Assembly: GCF_001302565.1 (NCBI RefSeq)
Contig: NZ_CP012750.1
Location: 1,860,001 to 1,924,000, forward strand
Reading direction: 5' to 3'
DNA length: 64,000 nucleotides
Source of the DNA: Glutamicibacter halophytocola
Lineage (GTDB): Bacteria; Actinomycetota; Actinomycetes; Actinomycetales; Micrococcaceae
The notes beneath the pieces are model-generated. The model did no database searches. It was not told where the DNA came from and saw only the letters and a list, made by a program, of their open reading frames with translations. Positions within the stretch are counted from its first letter, which is position 1. Every line of letters begins with the position of its first letter. A program made the translations under genes and the position numbers. This document shows, in pieces, positions 9,293 to 19,788 of this stretch.

Positions 9293-10702
9293 TCATAGTC
9301 CTTCAGCGTTGATCCTGGCCAGCAACAGCGCTTCAGCCTCAATTGCATGCTGGAAGTCGCCAAGGTGCAGGGATTCATTCGCCGAGTGGGCTCGGGAATC
9401 TGGGTCCTCGACTCCTGTCACGAGGATCTGCGCCTTCGGGAATACCTCAAGCAGATCAGCGATGAATGGAATTGATCCACCCAATCCCATGTTCACTGGC
9501 ACAACGCCCCAGGCTTGTTCAAGGGCCCAGCGAGCAGTGTCGTTTGCCGAAGCTTCCAGATCGGCCTTGTAGGCATTGCCGGCTTCTGTGGCCTTGAAAT
9601 CCACCTGCGCACCGCGCAAATCGACTCCCCGCACATGCGCCTCCAGTGCCTGGAGTGCCTTGGCTGGATCCTGGCCCGGTGCCAAGCGCATTGAAACCTT
9701 GAATCGAGTTTGCGGAATCAGGGTATTCGACGACTGGTCAACGGTGGGGACATCCATTCCAATAACGCTCAGCGCTGGTTTATTCCACAAGCGATCGGTG
9801 ATTTTTCCGGTGCCAGCCAATTCGAATGAATGCAGGACGCCGGAATCATTGCGGAACTGCGCTTCGTCAAAGTCGACTTCGGCTGATTCGTTGGCAACAA
9901 GGCCGGCAACGGCAACAGCGCCGTCTTCATCGTGGAAAGTGGAGATGAGCTTTGCCGCGAGGAGCGGGGAATCCAATACCGGCCCGCCGAACATTCCGGA
10001 ATGAACCGCATGCTTGAGCGATCGCACGGTGATTTCAGCGGCACACATCCCGCGCAGCGAGCTCGTGAGCGCCGGCGTGCCGACAGCCCAGTTGCTTGAA
10101 TCGGCGACAATGATCACGTCGGCTGCGAGCTTGTCCTGATGAGCTTCGAGGAAGTTGCGGAACGACGGCGAACCTGCCTCCTCCTCCCCCTCGAAGAAGT
10201 AGGTGACGCCGAGGCCGAAATCTTTTACAAGGTCCAGCACTGCGCGCAGAGCTGCGATATGGACCATGATTCCGGCCTTGTCGTCTGCCGCTCCACGGCC
10301 AAAGAGGCGGTCGCCGATCTTGGTGGCCTCGAATACGGGGGTATTCCAGTCTTTTTCGCTGCCCGGAGGCTGCACGTCGTGGTGGGCGTACAAAAGGACA
10401 GTTGGCTTGCCTGGCGCGGCCTTGCGCCGGGCTACGACTGCCGGGGCGCCCATGGCGCCGTTTTCGGCAGGTTCACGCAGAATCTCCACGCTCTCCATGC
10501 CTGCATCCCTGGCCAGTTCGGCAACGGCTTCTGCCGACTTTTCCAGATTCTGCGGATCAAAGGATTCCCACGCAATGCTGGGAATGGAAACTAAAGCCTT
10601 GAGTTCTTCGAGGATCTGCTCGAAGTTCGTATCAATGTGGCCCTTTAATGATGAAATATCAACACCGTTCGTAGCGGCGTCGAAGACAGAATTTGTGCTC
10701 AT
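9293..10702 (-). CDS. M20-family metallopeptidase (dipeptidase)
   Basis: Cytosolic zinc-dependent dipeptidase or carboxypeptidase of the M20/ArgE/DapE/CNDP group. The 469-aa protein carries the metal-site motifs in order: LLYAHHDVQPPG (about 103-114), GRGAADDKAG (about 135-144, bridging Asp), FFEGEEEAGS (about 169-178, catalytic and metal Glu) and IIVADSSNW. A dimerisation domain is inserted in the middle. Length and motifs match the actinobacterial 'dipeptidase' group rather than DapE or ArgE. The substrate is not determined. It is transcribed alone; the DUF3043 gene diverges upstream. Confidence 0.9.
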   Translation of the reverse strand: MSTNSVFDAATNGVDISSLKGHIDTNFEQILEELKALVSIPSIAWESFDPQNLEKSAEAVAELARDAGMESVEILREPAENGAMGAPAVVARRKAAPGKPTVLLYAHHDVQPPGSEKDWNTPVFEATKIGDRLFGRGAADDKAGIMVHIAALRAVLDLVKDFGLGVTYFFEGEEEAGSPSFRNFLEAHQDKLAADVIIVADSSNWAVGTPALTSSLRGMCAAEITVRSLKHAVHSGMFGGPVLDSPLLAAKLISTFHDEDGAVAVAGLVANESAEVDFDEAQFRNDSGVLHSFELAGTGKITDRLWNKPALSVIGMDVPTVDQSSNTLIPQTRFKVSMRLAPGQDPAKALQALEAHVRGVDLRGAQVDFKATEAGNAYKADLEASANDTARWALEQAWGVVPVNMGLGGSIPFIADLLEVFPKAQILVTGVEDPDSRAHSANESLHLGDFQHAIEAEALLLARINAEGL

Positions 10703-10771
10703 GTCTTCAGCCTAGCAATTCATTGCGTATCGAATGTCACGCGACAAGCTAATTCCGGCTAGGATAGAGGG

Positions 10772-11365
10772 GTGTTTGGACGTAAGAAGGATGAACCTCA
10801 ATCCCCCGTAAATGTACAGCCCGTAGAGCAGTCATCGGAATCAGCCGATGGACGCAAAACGGGGCCAACGCCCAAGCGCAGTGCGCAGCAGGCGAATCGT
10901 CAGCGACCTTTGGTTCCGACTGACCGCAAGGCGGCCAAGGAAGCAGAGCGGCAGCAGCGCATTGAAGCTCAGAATCGCTTGCGCATTGCCAATGAAACCG
11001 GCGACGAGCGCTACCTCATGCCACGCGACAAGGGTGAGCAAAAGCGTTATACCCGTAATTTCATCGATTCTCGCTGGATGTTTGGCGAGTTCATGATGTT
11101 CATCATCCTGGCATTCTTGGTGATTTCGCTTGTATTCCAGAGCAACCTTCAAATCCAGGTGTTCGTTCAGCTGGCGCTTTGGGTTGTTATCGCCTTGATC
11201 ATCCTTGAAGCAATCGTCACCTCGATCCTGCTCAAGCGCCGTCTCGTGGCCAAGTTCGGTCACATGGAACGCGGAGTTCGCATGTACGCAGCGATGCGTG
11301 GAATGCAGTTCCGCAAGCTTCGCTTGCCTAAGCCGCAGGTTGCACGCGGGGCCAAGGTCGACTGA
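10772..11365 (+). CDS. DUF3043 membrane protein
   Basis: Conserved actinobacterial protein of unknown function (DUF3043). The 197-aa protein starts MFGRKKDE, has a long charged N-terminal region rich in Lys, Arg and Gln (about residues 1-80) with KGEQKRYTRNFIDSRWMFGEF, then two hydrophobic helices (about 108-125 and 128-147). It ends in a basic tail. GTG at 10772 is preceded by AGGATAGAGG. It diverges from the M20 peptidase gene and ends at its own terminator. The DUF assignment rests on the RDSRW-like conserved block and the two-helix layout; function is unknown. Confidence 0.87.
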   Translation: MFGRKKDEPQSPVNVQPVEQSSESADGRKTGPTPKRSAQQANRQRPLVPTDRKAAKEAERQQRIEAQNRLRIANETGDERYLMPRDKGEQKRYTRNFIDSRWMFGEFMMFIILAFLVISLVFQSNLQIQVFVQLALWVVIALIILEAIVTSILLKRRLVAKFGHMERGVRMYAAMRGMQFRKLRLPKPQVARGAKVD

Positions 11366-11385
11366 TTCACCTTATTTAGCAATAG

Positions 11386-11414
11386 AGGCAAGCGCATTCG
11401 AGCTTGCCTTTTTT
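11386..11414 (+). terminator. Terminator after the DUF3043 gene
   Basis: AGGCAAGC (11386-11393) pairs with GCTTGCCT (11402-11409), followed at once by a run of T (11409-11414). It lies 20 bases after the stop. Confidence 0.9.
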
Positions 11415-11449
11415 GCTATGTCCTGCCGGCGTAGAACAAAATGGAAACT

Positions 11450-11467
11450 TTGTAAACTAGATTACAA
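11450..11467. promoter_or_regulatory. Orphan operator-like palindrome
   Basis: TTGTAA (11450-11455) and TTACAA (11462-11467) form a perfect inverted repeat with a 6-base spacer in an AT-rich patch. This is the shape of a dimeric repressor site. No protein gene starts downstream on the plus strand, but the terminator-like hairpin at 11617 does lie downstream. Confidence 0.4.
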
Positions 11468-11616
11468 TGTTTTAGCTCGCATGCCTTGCAATTCCCAGCA
11501 CGCTTTTTGCCTCGTGCGCTCCCCATGCATTAACTGAGCGGATCTTCTTGTACTGGCAGATACAAAGCCTGATTCCGATCCTTCTTTGCGCCCCGCTCCA
11601 GCCTTAACGCAGATCC

Positions 11617-11656
11617 GGGCTGGAGAACGCTGCCGTTCTCCAGCCCCGAACTTTTT
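11617..11656 (+). terminator. Terminator-like hairpin without an upstream plus-strand gene
   Basis: GGGCTGGAGAACG (11617-11629) pairs perfectly with 11634-11646 around a CTGC loop, and a T run (11652-11656) follows on the plus strand. No coding gene on the plus strand ends here. It may serve pyrD, which ends at 11687 on the other strand, but the minus-strand side has no T run. Alternatively it ends a small RNA. Confidence 0.65.
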
Positions 11657-11686
11657 CAAGCCGGTGCGAGTGGAATCTCGATCGCT

Positions 11687-12751
11687 CTAGAGCATGCGCT
11701 CAAGGTCCTTGTTGATGGAGCGAGCCCAGAACGGGCCTTCATACAAGAATGCGGTGTATCCCTGCACGAGGTCAGCGCCGGCGTCCAAGCGATCCTTGAC
11801 ATCTTGGGCGCTTTCTACGCCGCCCACGGCAATGAGCGCCATGTCAGCAGGTACGAGCGAACGAAGCTGGCGAAGCACGGCCAGGGAACGCTCCTTTAGC
11901 GGCGCTCCTGATAAGCCGCCAGCACCAATTTCCTCAACCTTTGCCGCGTCGCTCTTCAAGCCGTCACGGGTGATGGTCGTATTTGTCGCGATGATGCCAT
12001 CGAGCTTCAGCTCTATTGCCAGCTGTGCCACGTCCGAGACATCCTCATCGCTCAGATCCGGAGCAATCTTAACCAGCAAGGGAATGTGCCGTCCGGAGAC
12101 TTTGTCAGCAAGCGCGCCGACTTCAGAAAGCAACGGACGCAGCGATTCGACGCTTTGAAGCAGTCGCAGGCCAGGAGTATTAGGGCTGGAAACGTTGACC
12201 ACCAAGTAGTCGGCATGAATGGCCAGCTGGCGCGTCGAGGCGAGGTAGTCCCCTACAGCGTCGTCAAGCTCAACTGCTTTGGTCTTACCGATGTTGACGC
12301 CGATGACCGGTCGGGTCTGCTGGTAATCGCCCTTCAAGTGCTGGCGCGCGCTGGCAACTCGAGCTGCAACTCGCTCAGCGCCTTCGTTGTTGAATCCCAT
12401 GCGATTGATTACCGCACGGTCTTCAACGAGGCGGAAGAGCCGAGGCTGCGGGTTGCCTGGCTGTGCTTGTCCGGTTACGGTGCCAATTTCAACGTGACCG
12501 AATCCGATATCGCTGAGCGCAACGATTCCGGTAGCACCCTTGTCGAATCCGGCGGCCAGTCCGAAGGGCGAAGGGAAGTCGATTCCCATGACCGTTCTCT
12601 TCAGTTTCGGCGCAGGAGCGAAAAACTTGCGGGCCGCTTTGGTGAGCCCGGCACGTTGCGCGATCTTGATGGCATTAAAAGCAAAATGGTGAGCCTGTTC
12701 AGGATCCATCTTGGTGAACACGTGCTTGAAGACCAATGGGTATATGCGCAT
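11687..12751 (-). CDS. pyrD: Dihydroorotate dehydrogenase (quinone), class 2
   Basis: Fourth step of de novo pyrimidine synthesis: oxidises dihydroorotate to orotate with FMN and passes electrons to quinone at the membrane. Class 2 features are the N-terminal extension (MRIYPLVFKHVFTKMDPEQAH), the FMN segments LAAGFDKGATG and GFGHVEIGTVT, and the catalytic Ser in VVNVSSPNTPGL. ATG at 12751 (354 aa) fits the family start and has GGGAAA upstream; longer starts add a non-conserved stretch. It lies far from the pyrR-B-C-carAB-F cluster at 55.5-64 kb. Confidence 0.95.
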   Translation of the reverse strand: MRIYPLVFKHVFTKMDPEQAHHFAFNAIKIAQRAGLTKAARKFFAPAPKLKRTVMGIDFPSPFGLAAGFDKGATGIVALSDIGFGHVEIGTVTGQAQPGNPQPRLFRLVEDRAVINRMGFNNEGAERVAARVASARQHLKGDYQQTRPVIGVNIGKTKAVELDDAVGDYLASTRQLAIHADYLVVNVSSPNTPGLRLLQSVESLRPLLSEVGALADKVSGRHIPLLVKIAPDLSDEDVSDVAQLAIELKLDGIIATNTTITRDGLKSDAAKVEEIGAGGLSGAPLKERSLAVLRQLRSLVPADMALIAVGGVESAQDVKDRLDAGADLVQGYTAFLYEGPFWARSINKDLERML

Positions 12752-12793
12752 GAAATCATTTTCCCGTGAAGAACCCGAAACAGACAACTTGAG

Positions 12794-13852
12794 ATGAGTA
12801 GTATTCACGTTATGAAGGAGCACATCATCCGCGAAAGCGACGCGTGGCCTGATTACCTGGCCTCAACGCGGGCCGGCGAGTGGTCTCAAGATCTTTTGGG
12901 CGAGTCGTTCGAATGCCAAAGCTTGGACTTCGGCGTTGATGATGAAGGGCCCGCGGTAGCAACACTGGTTCGCTACCGTCCCCGGGGAATTCGAAACAAG
13001 CTTGGGCGCCACGCACGCGGCATCGTGCTCAGCGTGCACGGGTGGAGCGACTATTTTTACAACCAGGAATTAGCCTTCTTCTGGCATGCCCAGGGCTATC
13101 ACTTCTACGCAGTTGATCTGCGTCGGCACGGCAGGAGCCTGAGACCAGAACACCAGCTGCCAGGCTACGTCGACGATCTGGCGGTTTTTGACGAGGATCT
13201 CGATGCGGCGCTGTCCGTGATCAAATCCGAGCATCCGGCCCTGCCCATCGTCGCCCAAGGCCATTCGACCGGAGGCCTGATCCTGAGCCTGTGGATTGCC
13301 CGCAAGAGCCCCGGAATCGCGGCGCTGGTACTGAATTCACCGTGGCTGGAGTTCCAGGGAACAGCGTTCTTGCGCATACCCATGCACGGGCTCATGGAAG
13401 CGATCACAAGAACAAATCCCCGTCGCAAGCTGATAGGTCCGGAATTCGACCACTACTGGCAATCCCTGAGCGCTCAAGCGCACGGCGAATGGGACGTTCA
13501 CCGGCTGTGGCGGCCGCGCCTGGCATTCCCCAATACAGCTGGATGGCTCAAGGCCATCTTTGATGGGCATGCCCACGTGGCCAAGGGCCTGGATCTTCGC
13601 TTGCCGATCCTCGTCATGACTTCTGACAAAACCCACATCGGAACCAGCTACTCGCCGGATATGCAGCATTGCGATTCGGTGCTTGACGTTCAGCAAACCC
13701 GACTTCGCGCAGGGAAGCTGGGAAGCTTCGTCACGCTGTGCGAAGTGCCTGGCGCCATGCACGATGTTTTCACGTCAGCCGAGCCAGCCAGGGCAACTGC
13801 CTATCGGGACCTGGCCTTGTGGCTGCGATTGGTCGGAAAGATTCGGGAATAG
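12794..13852 (+). CDS. Alpha/beta hydrolase, lysophospholipase-like
   Basis: Serine hydrolase of the monoacylglycerol lipase/lysophospholipase type. The 352-aa protein shows the oxyanion region VLSVHGWSDYF, the nucleophile elbow GHSTGG (Ser158), a likely acid in VMTSDKTH (near 275) and a catalytic His in PGAMHDVF (near 322). No signal peptide is visible, so it is probably cytosolic. It diverges from pyrD and converges on uppS, whose stop is 3 bases away. The start is uncertain (ATG at 12794 or 12812; neither has a strong ribosome binding site). Substrate unknown. Confidence 0.85.
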   Translation: MSSIHVMKEHIIRESDAWPDYLASTRAGEWSQDLLGESFECQSLDFGVDDEGPAVATLVRYRPRGIRNKLGRHARGIVLSVHGWSDYFYNQELAFFWHAQGYHFYAVDLRRHGRSLRPEHQLPGYVDDLAVFDEDLDAALSVIKSEHPALPIVAQGHSTGGLILSLWIARKSPGIAALVLNSPWLEFQGTAFLRIPMHGLMEAITRTNPRRKLIGPEFDHYWQSLSAQAHGEWDVHRLWRPRLAFPNTAGWLKAIFDGHAHVAKGLDLRLPILVMTSDKTHIGTSYSPDMQHCDSVLDVQQTRLRAGKLGSFVTLCEVPGAMHDVFTSAEPARATAYRDLALWLRLVGKIRE

Positions 13853-13855
13853 GCC

Positions 13856-14662
13856 CTAGGCCTGTGGCTTGTCGATGGCGCCGCCATACCTCCGGTCGCG
13901 CTTGGCGTACTCCTCAACGGCGGTGAACAAGGTGCGGCGGTCGACGTCTGGCCAGAGCTGGTCGAGGAACACCATTTCTGCGTACGCAGACTGCCAGAGC
14001 AAGAAGTTGCTGGTTCGCTGTTCGCCACTGGTGCGCAAGAACAGGTCGACGTCCGGCAGTTCGGGTGCATGCAGGTACTTGGCGATGGTTTTCTCCCCCA
14101 CCGCGCTGGCGCGCAGTTTCCCTGCGGCAACATCTTTGGCAATAGCGCTCACCGCATCGCCAATCTCCGCACGTCCACCGTAATTGACGCACATGGTCAG
14201 CTGGCACCCCTGGTTGGCCTCGGTGAGCTCTTCGGCGGCACGCAATTCGTTGATCACGGACTTCCAAAGCTTGGGTTCGCGCCCGGACCAGCGAATGCGC
14301 ACGCCCCAAGAATTCAGCGTATCTCGCTGGCGGCGCAGAACGTCGCGGGAAAATCCCATCAGGAAGCGCACCTCGTCCGGGCTCCGCTTCCAGTTTTCGG
14401 TGGAGAAGGCATATACCGAAACGTACTTGATGCCCATTTCGACTGCACCGGCCATCACATCAAGGAGGGCTGCCTCACCCGCGCGGTGGCCTTCGGTGCG
14501 TGGCAGGCCGCGCTGATTGGCCCAGCGTCCATTGCCGTCCATCACGATGGCCACGTGCTCAGGGACCAGCTCCCGGGGAATGGCAGGCATGCGAGGATTC
14601 GCTGGATGCGCGTATGGCGCTACGGGACCTCGGCGGCCGGTGATCTTCGGAAGTTTTTTCAA
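13856..14662 (-). CDS. uppS: Isoprenyl transferase (undecaprenyl diphosphate synthase)
   Basis: Cis-prenyltransferase that makes the long-chain lipid carrier for peptidoglycan and other envelope glycans. The catalytic P-loop region [12 protein letters not shown] is at about residues 38-48 (Asp42), followed by [12 protein letters not shown]. The conserved substrate segment [14 protein letters not shown] and the C-terminal dimer and Mg site [19 protein letters not shown] are present. Length is 268 aa. Its ATG overlaps the recO stop by 4 bases, so the two are translationally coupled. Chain length of the product cannot be told from sequence. Confidence 0.95.
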   Translation of the reverse strand: MKKLPKITGRRGPVAPYAHPANPRMPAIPRELVPEHVAIVMDGNGRWANQRGLPRTEGHRAGEAALLDVMAGAVEMGIKYVSVYAFSTENWKRSPDEVRFLMGFSRDVLRRQRDTLNSWGVRIRWSGREPKLWKSVINELRAAEELTEANQGCQLTMCVNYGGRAEIGDAVSAIAKDVAAGKLRASAVGEKTIAKYLHAPELPDVDLFLRTSGEQRTSNFLLWQSAYAEMVFLDQLWPDVDRRTLFTAVEEYAKRDRRYGGAIDKPQA

Positions 14663-15408
14663 TTTCTCTCCACGAGACGTAGGGAATTCACTGCACGCTC
14701 AAGGTGCCACTGCAAATAGTTTGCCACGATGTCCGCTGCCTGCTTGCGTGCCCGAGGGCCGGCCTCGGCCACGCTGGCCCAGTTGCCCTCGAGCAGAGCC
14801 TGCAGGTAGTCAATGGTGATCGGATGGGGCGACAATGAACCTGGCGGACGGCATTCCGCGCAGACCACTCCGCCCAGCTGGATATGCACAGCCTGATGCG
14901 GGCCGGGCTTGCCGCACTTGACGCAATCGGTAAAGGATGGGGCCCACCCTGCCATCGATAGCGCGCGCAATATGTAGGAATCCAGCACAGCGCCGGAATC
15001 CACGCGCTGCTTGGAAAGCAGGGCGATGGCTCCATGGAACAGCCGATATTGCTGCAAGGTGGAGTCGCCTTCGGCCTCGAGCAGCTTTTCGGCAATCTCG
15101 GCCATGGCGTTGGCAACGGTGTAGCTCGGATAATCTGCCACCAGCAATTGCCCGTAGGAATTGCGTAGCTGCGCCTGGGAGACGATGTCCAGGTTCCGTC
15201 CCATCACCAGCAGGGCTTCGACTTCCATGAACGGCTCGAGGGTTGCACCTAGCCGCGATGACGTGCGGCGAACTCCCTTGGCCACCGCGCGGACAATGCC
15301 CTTGGGCGTGAGCAAGGTGATGATCCGGTCCGCTTCTCCCAGCTTGTGGGTGCGCAAGACCAAACCACGCGTGTGGTAACTCCTGGAAGCAAAACCTGAT
15401 CGGGACAC
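14659..15408 (-). CDS. recO: DNA repair protein RecO
   Basis: Recombination mediator that helps load RecA on SSB-coated single-stranded DNA. The N-terminal OB fold begins [20 protein letters not shown], and the C-terminal domain has a four-cysteine zinc site (CVKCG ... VVCAEC). GTG at 15408 (249 aa) matches the family start; GGGAG lies upstream. The longer frame back to 15504 would add an unconserved stretch running into the leuA terminator. It overlaps uppS by 4 bases, a common actinobacterial pair. Confidence 0.92.
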   Translation of the reverse strand: MSRSGFASRSYHTRGLVLRTHKLGEADRIITLLTPKGIVRAVAKGVRRTSSRLGATLEPFMEVEALLVMGRNLDIVSQAQLRNSYGQLLVADYPSYTVANAMAEIAEKLLEAEGDSTLQQYRLFHGAIALLSKQRVDSGAVLDSYILRALSMAGWAPSFTDCVKCGKPGPHQAVHIQLGGVVCAECRPPGSLSPHPITIDYLQALLEGNWASVAEAGPRARKQAADIVANYLQWHLERAVNSLRLVERN

Positions 15409-15486
15409 GGAGAATATTCTCCCACTACCGCAATCAAAGTGCGCAATCTGGAGGATTGCTGGTGTTGCGAGGATGCTGCCGAAAAA

Positions 15487-15534
15487 AAGTGCACGCCATG
15501 CCAAAGGCTCTTGCCTTCGCCATAGCGTGCACTT
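15487..15534 (-). terminator. Terminator after leuA
   Basis: AAGTGCACGC (15487-15496) pairs with 15525-15534, with further inner pairing (AAGGC with GCCTT). On the minus strand the stem runs into a T run opposite 15482-15488. It lies 21 bases past the leuA stop. Confidence 0.85.
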
Positions 15535-15555
15535 GTTCTACAGGGCTTGGCCTCT

Positions 15556-17371
<1,816 letters not shown>

Positions 17372-17386
17372 TCGGCCTGTAGACCA

Positions 17387-17443
17387 CTAACGGTCCTTTG
17401 GATCCTCGCAGCGGCTGAGTAGTAGTAGAAGCTCGAAATGCAC
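17387..17443 (-). CDS. leuA leader peptide (18 aa, five consecutive Leu codons)
   Basis: The frame reads VHFELLLLLSRCEDPKDR and then TAG. The Leu run is CTT CTA CTA CTA CTC, and CTA is rare elsewhere in the window. A run of regulatory codons in a short frame ahead of the matching biosynthetic gene is the hallmark of ribosome-mediated attenuation. The frame has no ribosome binding site; its GTG lies exactly where transcription should start from the -10 at 17450-17455, so it is probably read from a leaderless mRNA. The peptide ends 88 bases before the leuA ATG. Confidence 0.85.
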   Translation of the reverse strand: MHFELLLLLSRCEDPKDR

Positions 17444-17449
17444 GAATTG

Positions 17450-17480
17450 AGCATAACACCGAGGATTCGGCTGTGCTCAA
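17450..17480 (-). promoter_or_regulatory. Promoter of the leuA leader
   Basis: On the minus strand TATGCT (17450-17455) ends 6 bases before the GTG of the leader peptide, the spacing expected for transcription starting at the G. TTGAGC (17475-17480) is a candidate -35 with a rather long 19-base spacer. Confidence 0.55.
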
Positions 17481-17596
17481 ACTTATGTCGGCGCTGTGTC
17501 ACATTGTGGACAGCAGGCGTGCCGGCGTCCCTAGACAGCCCGGGCCCGCCGGCGAAGAATGGGGATTGAACGGTACCGGCACAAGGAGGCTTGCAG

Positions 17597-18743
17597 ATGA
17601 AAGCGATCATCGTCGGCGCGGGAATCGCCGGACTGGTGGCTGCACGGCAGCTGGGCCTGGCCGGCTGGCAGGTGCTGGTGCTGGAGCGTTCGGCGGCGCC
17701 ACGCCCCGATGGATACATGATGGACTTCTTCGGGCCGGGAGTGGAAGCCTCCGAACGCATCGGCCTGCACCCCTACTTGGCCGAGGTGGCCTACCAGGTG
17801 GAAGCGGCCGAATACATGGATCCGGGCGGACGGGTCACCGCCAGCCTGGACTACCTCAAATTCGCGGATCTGGCCGGCGGCAATGTGCTCTCCTTGCTTC
17901 GCCCCGATATGGAGAGCGCGGCGCTCAAGGCCCTGGACGAGGTGGAGGCAGGCCGGGTGCAGCTGCGCTACGGCGTGCACATCGAGCGGATGGAGCGCCA
18001 CGGGGCGCAGGTGCAGGTCTGGCCCGGCGGCGGGCAGCCGGTGGAAACCGCTGACCTGCTGATCGGCGCCGATGGCATCCACTCGGCGGTGCGGGCCGCC
18101 TTCTTCGGGCCCGAGGAGGACTTCATCAGCCCGCTGGGGATGCGCGCGGCGGCCTTCATCGTGCACGAGCCGGCGCTGAACCGGCAGTTCAAGAACCGCT
18201 TCGTGCTCAGCGACACGGTGGATCGCACCGCGGGGATCTACGGGTTGCGCGACTCGGAAGTCGCCTCGTTCCTGGTCTACCGGCAGGATCCGCCGGCCAA
18301 GCTGGACGGGACCCGCGAACGCTTGCGCCGGATTTTCGCAGGCGCCGGCGGCCAGGTGGACCGTCTGCTGGAACTGTGCCCGCCGGATCCGTACGACGAT
18401 GCCGTCGCCCAGGTGCTCATGCCCTGCTGGCATCAGCGCGCCGTGGTGCTCATCGGCGACGCAGCCGCCGCGGTGTCCCTGCTGGCCGGGCAGGGCGGCG
18501 CTGGGCGATGCGCTGGGCACGGTCTCCAGCCCGGAGCAGCTGCCGGCGGCCCTGGATGAGTATGAACGGGTGATGCGGCCGAAAATTGCCACCGCGCAGG
18601 CTTCGGGGCGCCGGGCGGCCAACAGCTTCCTGCCACGCCGCAAGCTGGGCCTGCTGTGGCGCCGGCTGATCCTGCGCTCCACCAGGCTGCCGGGAATGGA
18701 TCGGATCATTGCCCGGCAGATCGTGAAGCGGCTTGCCAAATAG
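17597..18743 (+). pseudogene. FAD-dependent monooxygenase, frameshifted
   Basis: Flavin monooxygenase of the PHBH/UbiH-like group. The first frame has the FAD-binding GAGIAGLVAARQL, the acidic end VLVLERS, a middle DG motif (LLIGADGIHSAVR) and the start of the GD motif (VVLIGDAAAAVSLLAGQG). It then drifts and stops at 18559. The family continues in the +1 frame as GALGDALGTVSSPEQLPAAL to 18743. One extra G near 18497, in GGGCGGCGC, explains the break. ATG at 17597 has AAGGAGG 7 bases upstream. Third codon positions are almost always G or C, more so than in the neighbours. It could be a true pseudogene or a sequence error. Confidence 0.82.
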
Positions 18744-18758
18744 CGGCCGATTAAGCAA

Positions 18759-18793
18759 CAACCGGCCGGAACCCGCATGGTTCCGGCCGGTTG
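18759..18793. terminator. Hairpin between convergent monooxygenase and era genes
   Basis: A perfect 15-bp stem (18759-18773 with 18779-18793) and a 5-base loop lie between the two converging genes. T runs are poor on both sides, but position and stability suit a shared terminator. Confidence 0.7.
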
Positions 18794-18825
18794 ACGATGC
18801 CTCGTGGCACCGGGTGCCTCGCCGC

Positions 18826-19788
18826 TTAGAAGCCGAGGCGCCCAAGCTGCTTGGGATCGCGCTGCCAGTCCTTGGCGACCTTCACGTGCAGGTCAAGGTA
18901 CACCTTGGTGCCCAGCAGCTTCTCAATGCCTTGGCGCGCATTGGAACCGACTTCACGCAGCCGCGAACCGCCACGGCCGATCACGATGGCCTTCTGGCTT
19001 GAACGCTCCACGAACAGCGAGACGTGGATATCGATCATTGGATTGTTCTCTGGTCGGCCCTCGCGAGGAATCATCTCTTCGACCACTACGGCCAGCGAGT
19101 GCGGCAGCTCGTCACGCACGCCTTCCAATGCGGCCTCGCGGATCAGTTCGGCGACCATCTTGGCCTCTGGCTCGTCGGTCAGCTCTCCGTCAGGGTATAG
19201 CGGCGGCCCCTTGGGCAGCTGCTCAACCAGGACGTTGGCGACCTCCTGGACCTGGAATTCCTTCACCGCAGAAACCGGGATGATGGCGGCAAAGCCATTT
19301 TCCCCGAAATTCTGGGTGCCCATTTCGGCGACCGCGATCAATTGCTGGGCGAGCTGTTCGCGGTCCACCAGATCAGCCTTGGTGACCAAGGCGACGATCG
19401 GCTTGCGCTGCAATTGGGCCAGCTGGGTGGCGATGAACCGGTCGCCGGGGCCGATCTTTTCGTTGGCCGGAATGCAGAAGCCAATGGCGTCGACTTCCGA
19501 GAGGGTGTCTGCCACCAGGTCATTGAGCCGCTGTCCCAGCAGGGTGCGCGGGCGGTGCAGGCCCGGGGTGTCGACCAGGATCAGCTGCGCATCTTCGCGG
19601 TGCACAATACCGCGAATGGTGTGGCGGGTGGTTTGCGGCTTGGCCGAGGTGATGGCCACCTTCTGGCCCACCAGCGCATTGGTCAGCGTTGACTTTCCGG
19701 CGTTCGGGCGTCCTACGAAGGAGGTGAATCCCGATCGGAAATTCTCCGGCCATCCGCTGGCGGCTAGCAGGTTATGGTTTTCGCTCAT
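18826..19788 (-). CDS. era: GTPase Era
   Basis: Essential GTPase that binds the 3' end of 16S rRNA during small-subunit maturation. The G domain shows G1 GRPNAGKST (about residues 26-34), G3 DTPGLH and G4 TKAD. The C-terminal KH domain has [19 protein letters not shown] and ends in [18 protein letters not shown] at 19788 (320 aa) follows GAGG and overlaps the end of the upstream CNNM gene by 17 bases. It is the last gene of phoH-ybeY-CNNM-era, a widespread order linking RNA maturation factors. Confidence 0.95.
   Translation of the reverse strand: MSENHNLLAASGWPENFRSGFTSFVGRPNAGKSTLTNALVGQKVAITSAKPQTTRHTIRGIVHREDAQLILVDTPGLHRPRTLLGQRLNDLVADTLSEVDAIGFCIPANEKIGPGDRFIATQLAQLQRKPIVALVTKADLVDREQLAQQLIAVAEMGTQNFGENGFAAIIPVSAVKEFQVQEVANVLVEQLPKGPPLYPDGELTDEPEAKMVAELIREAALEGVRDELPHSLAVVVEEMIPREGRPENNPMIDIHVSLFVERSSQKAIVIGRGGSRLREVGSNARQGIEKLLGTKVYLDLHVKVAKDWQRDPKQLGRLGF

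Noticed and set aside
11481..11537. Plus-strand 18-codon frame MPCNSQHAFCLVRSPCIN as a Cys-rich leader
   Set aside because: There is no gene downstream on that strand for it to regulate, and the cysteines are scattered.
11462..11659. 65-codon minus-strand frame downstream of pyrD
   Set aside because: No ribosome site, and it runs through the perfect hairpin at 11617-11646; composition is not protein-like.
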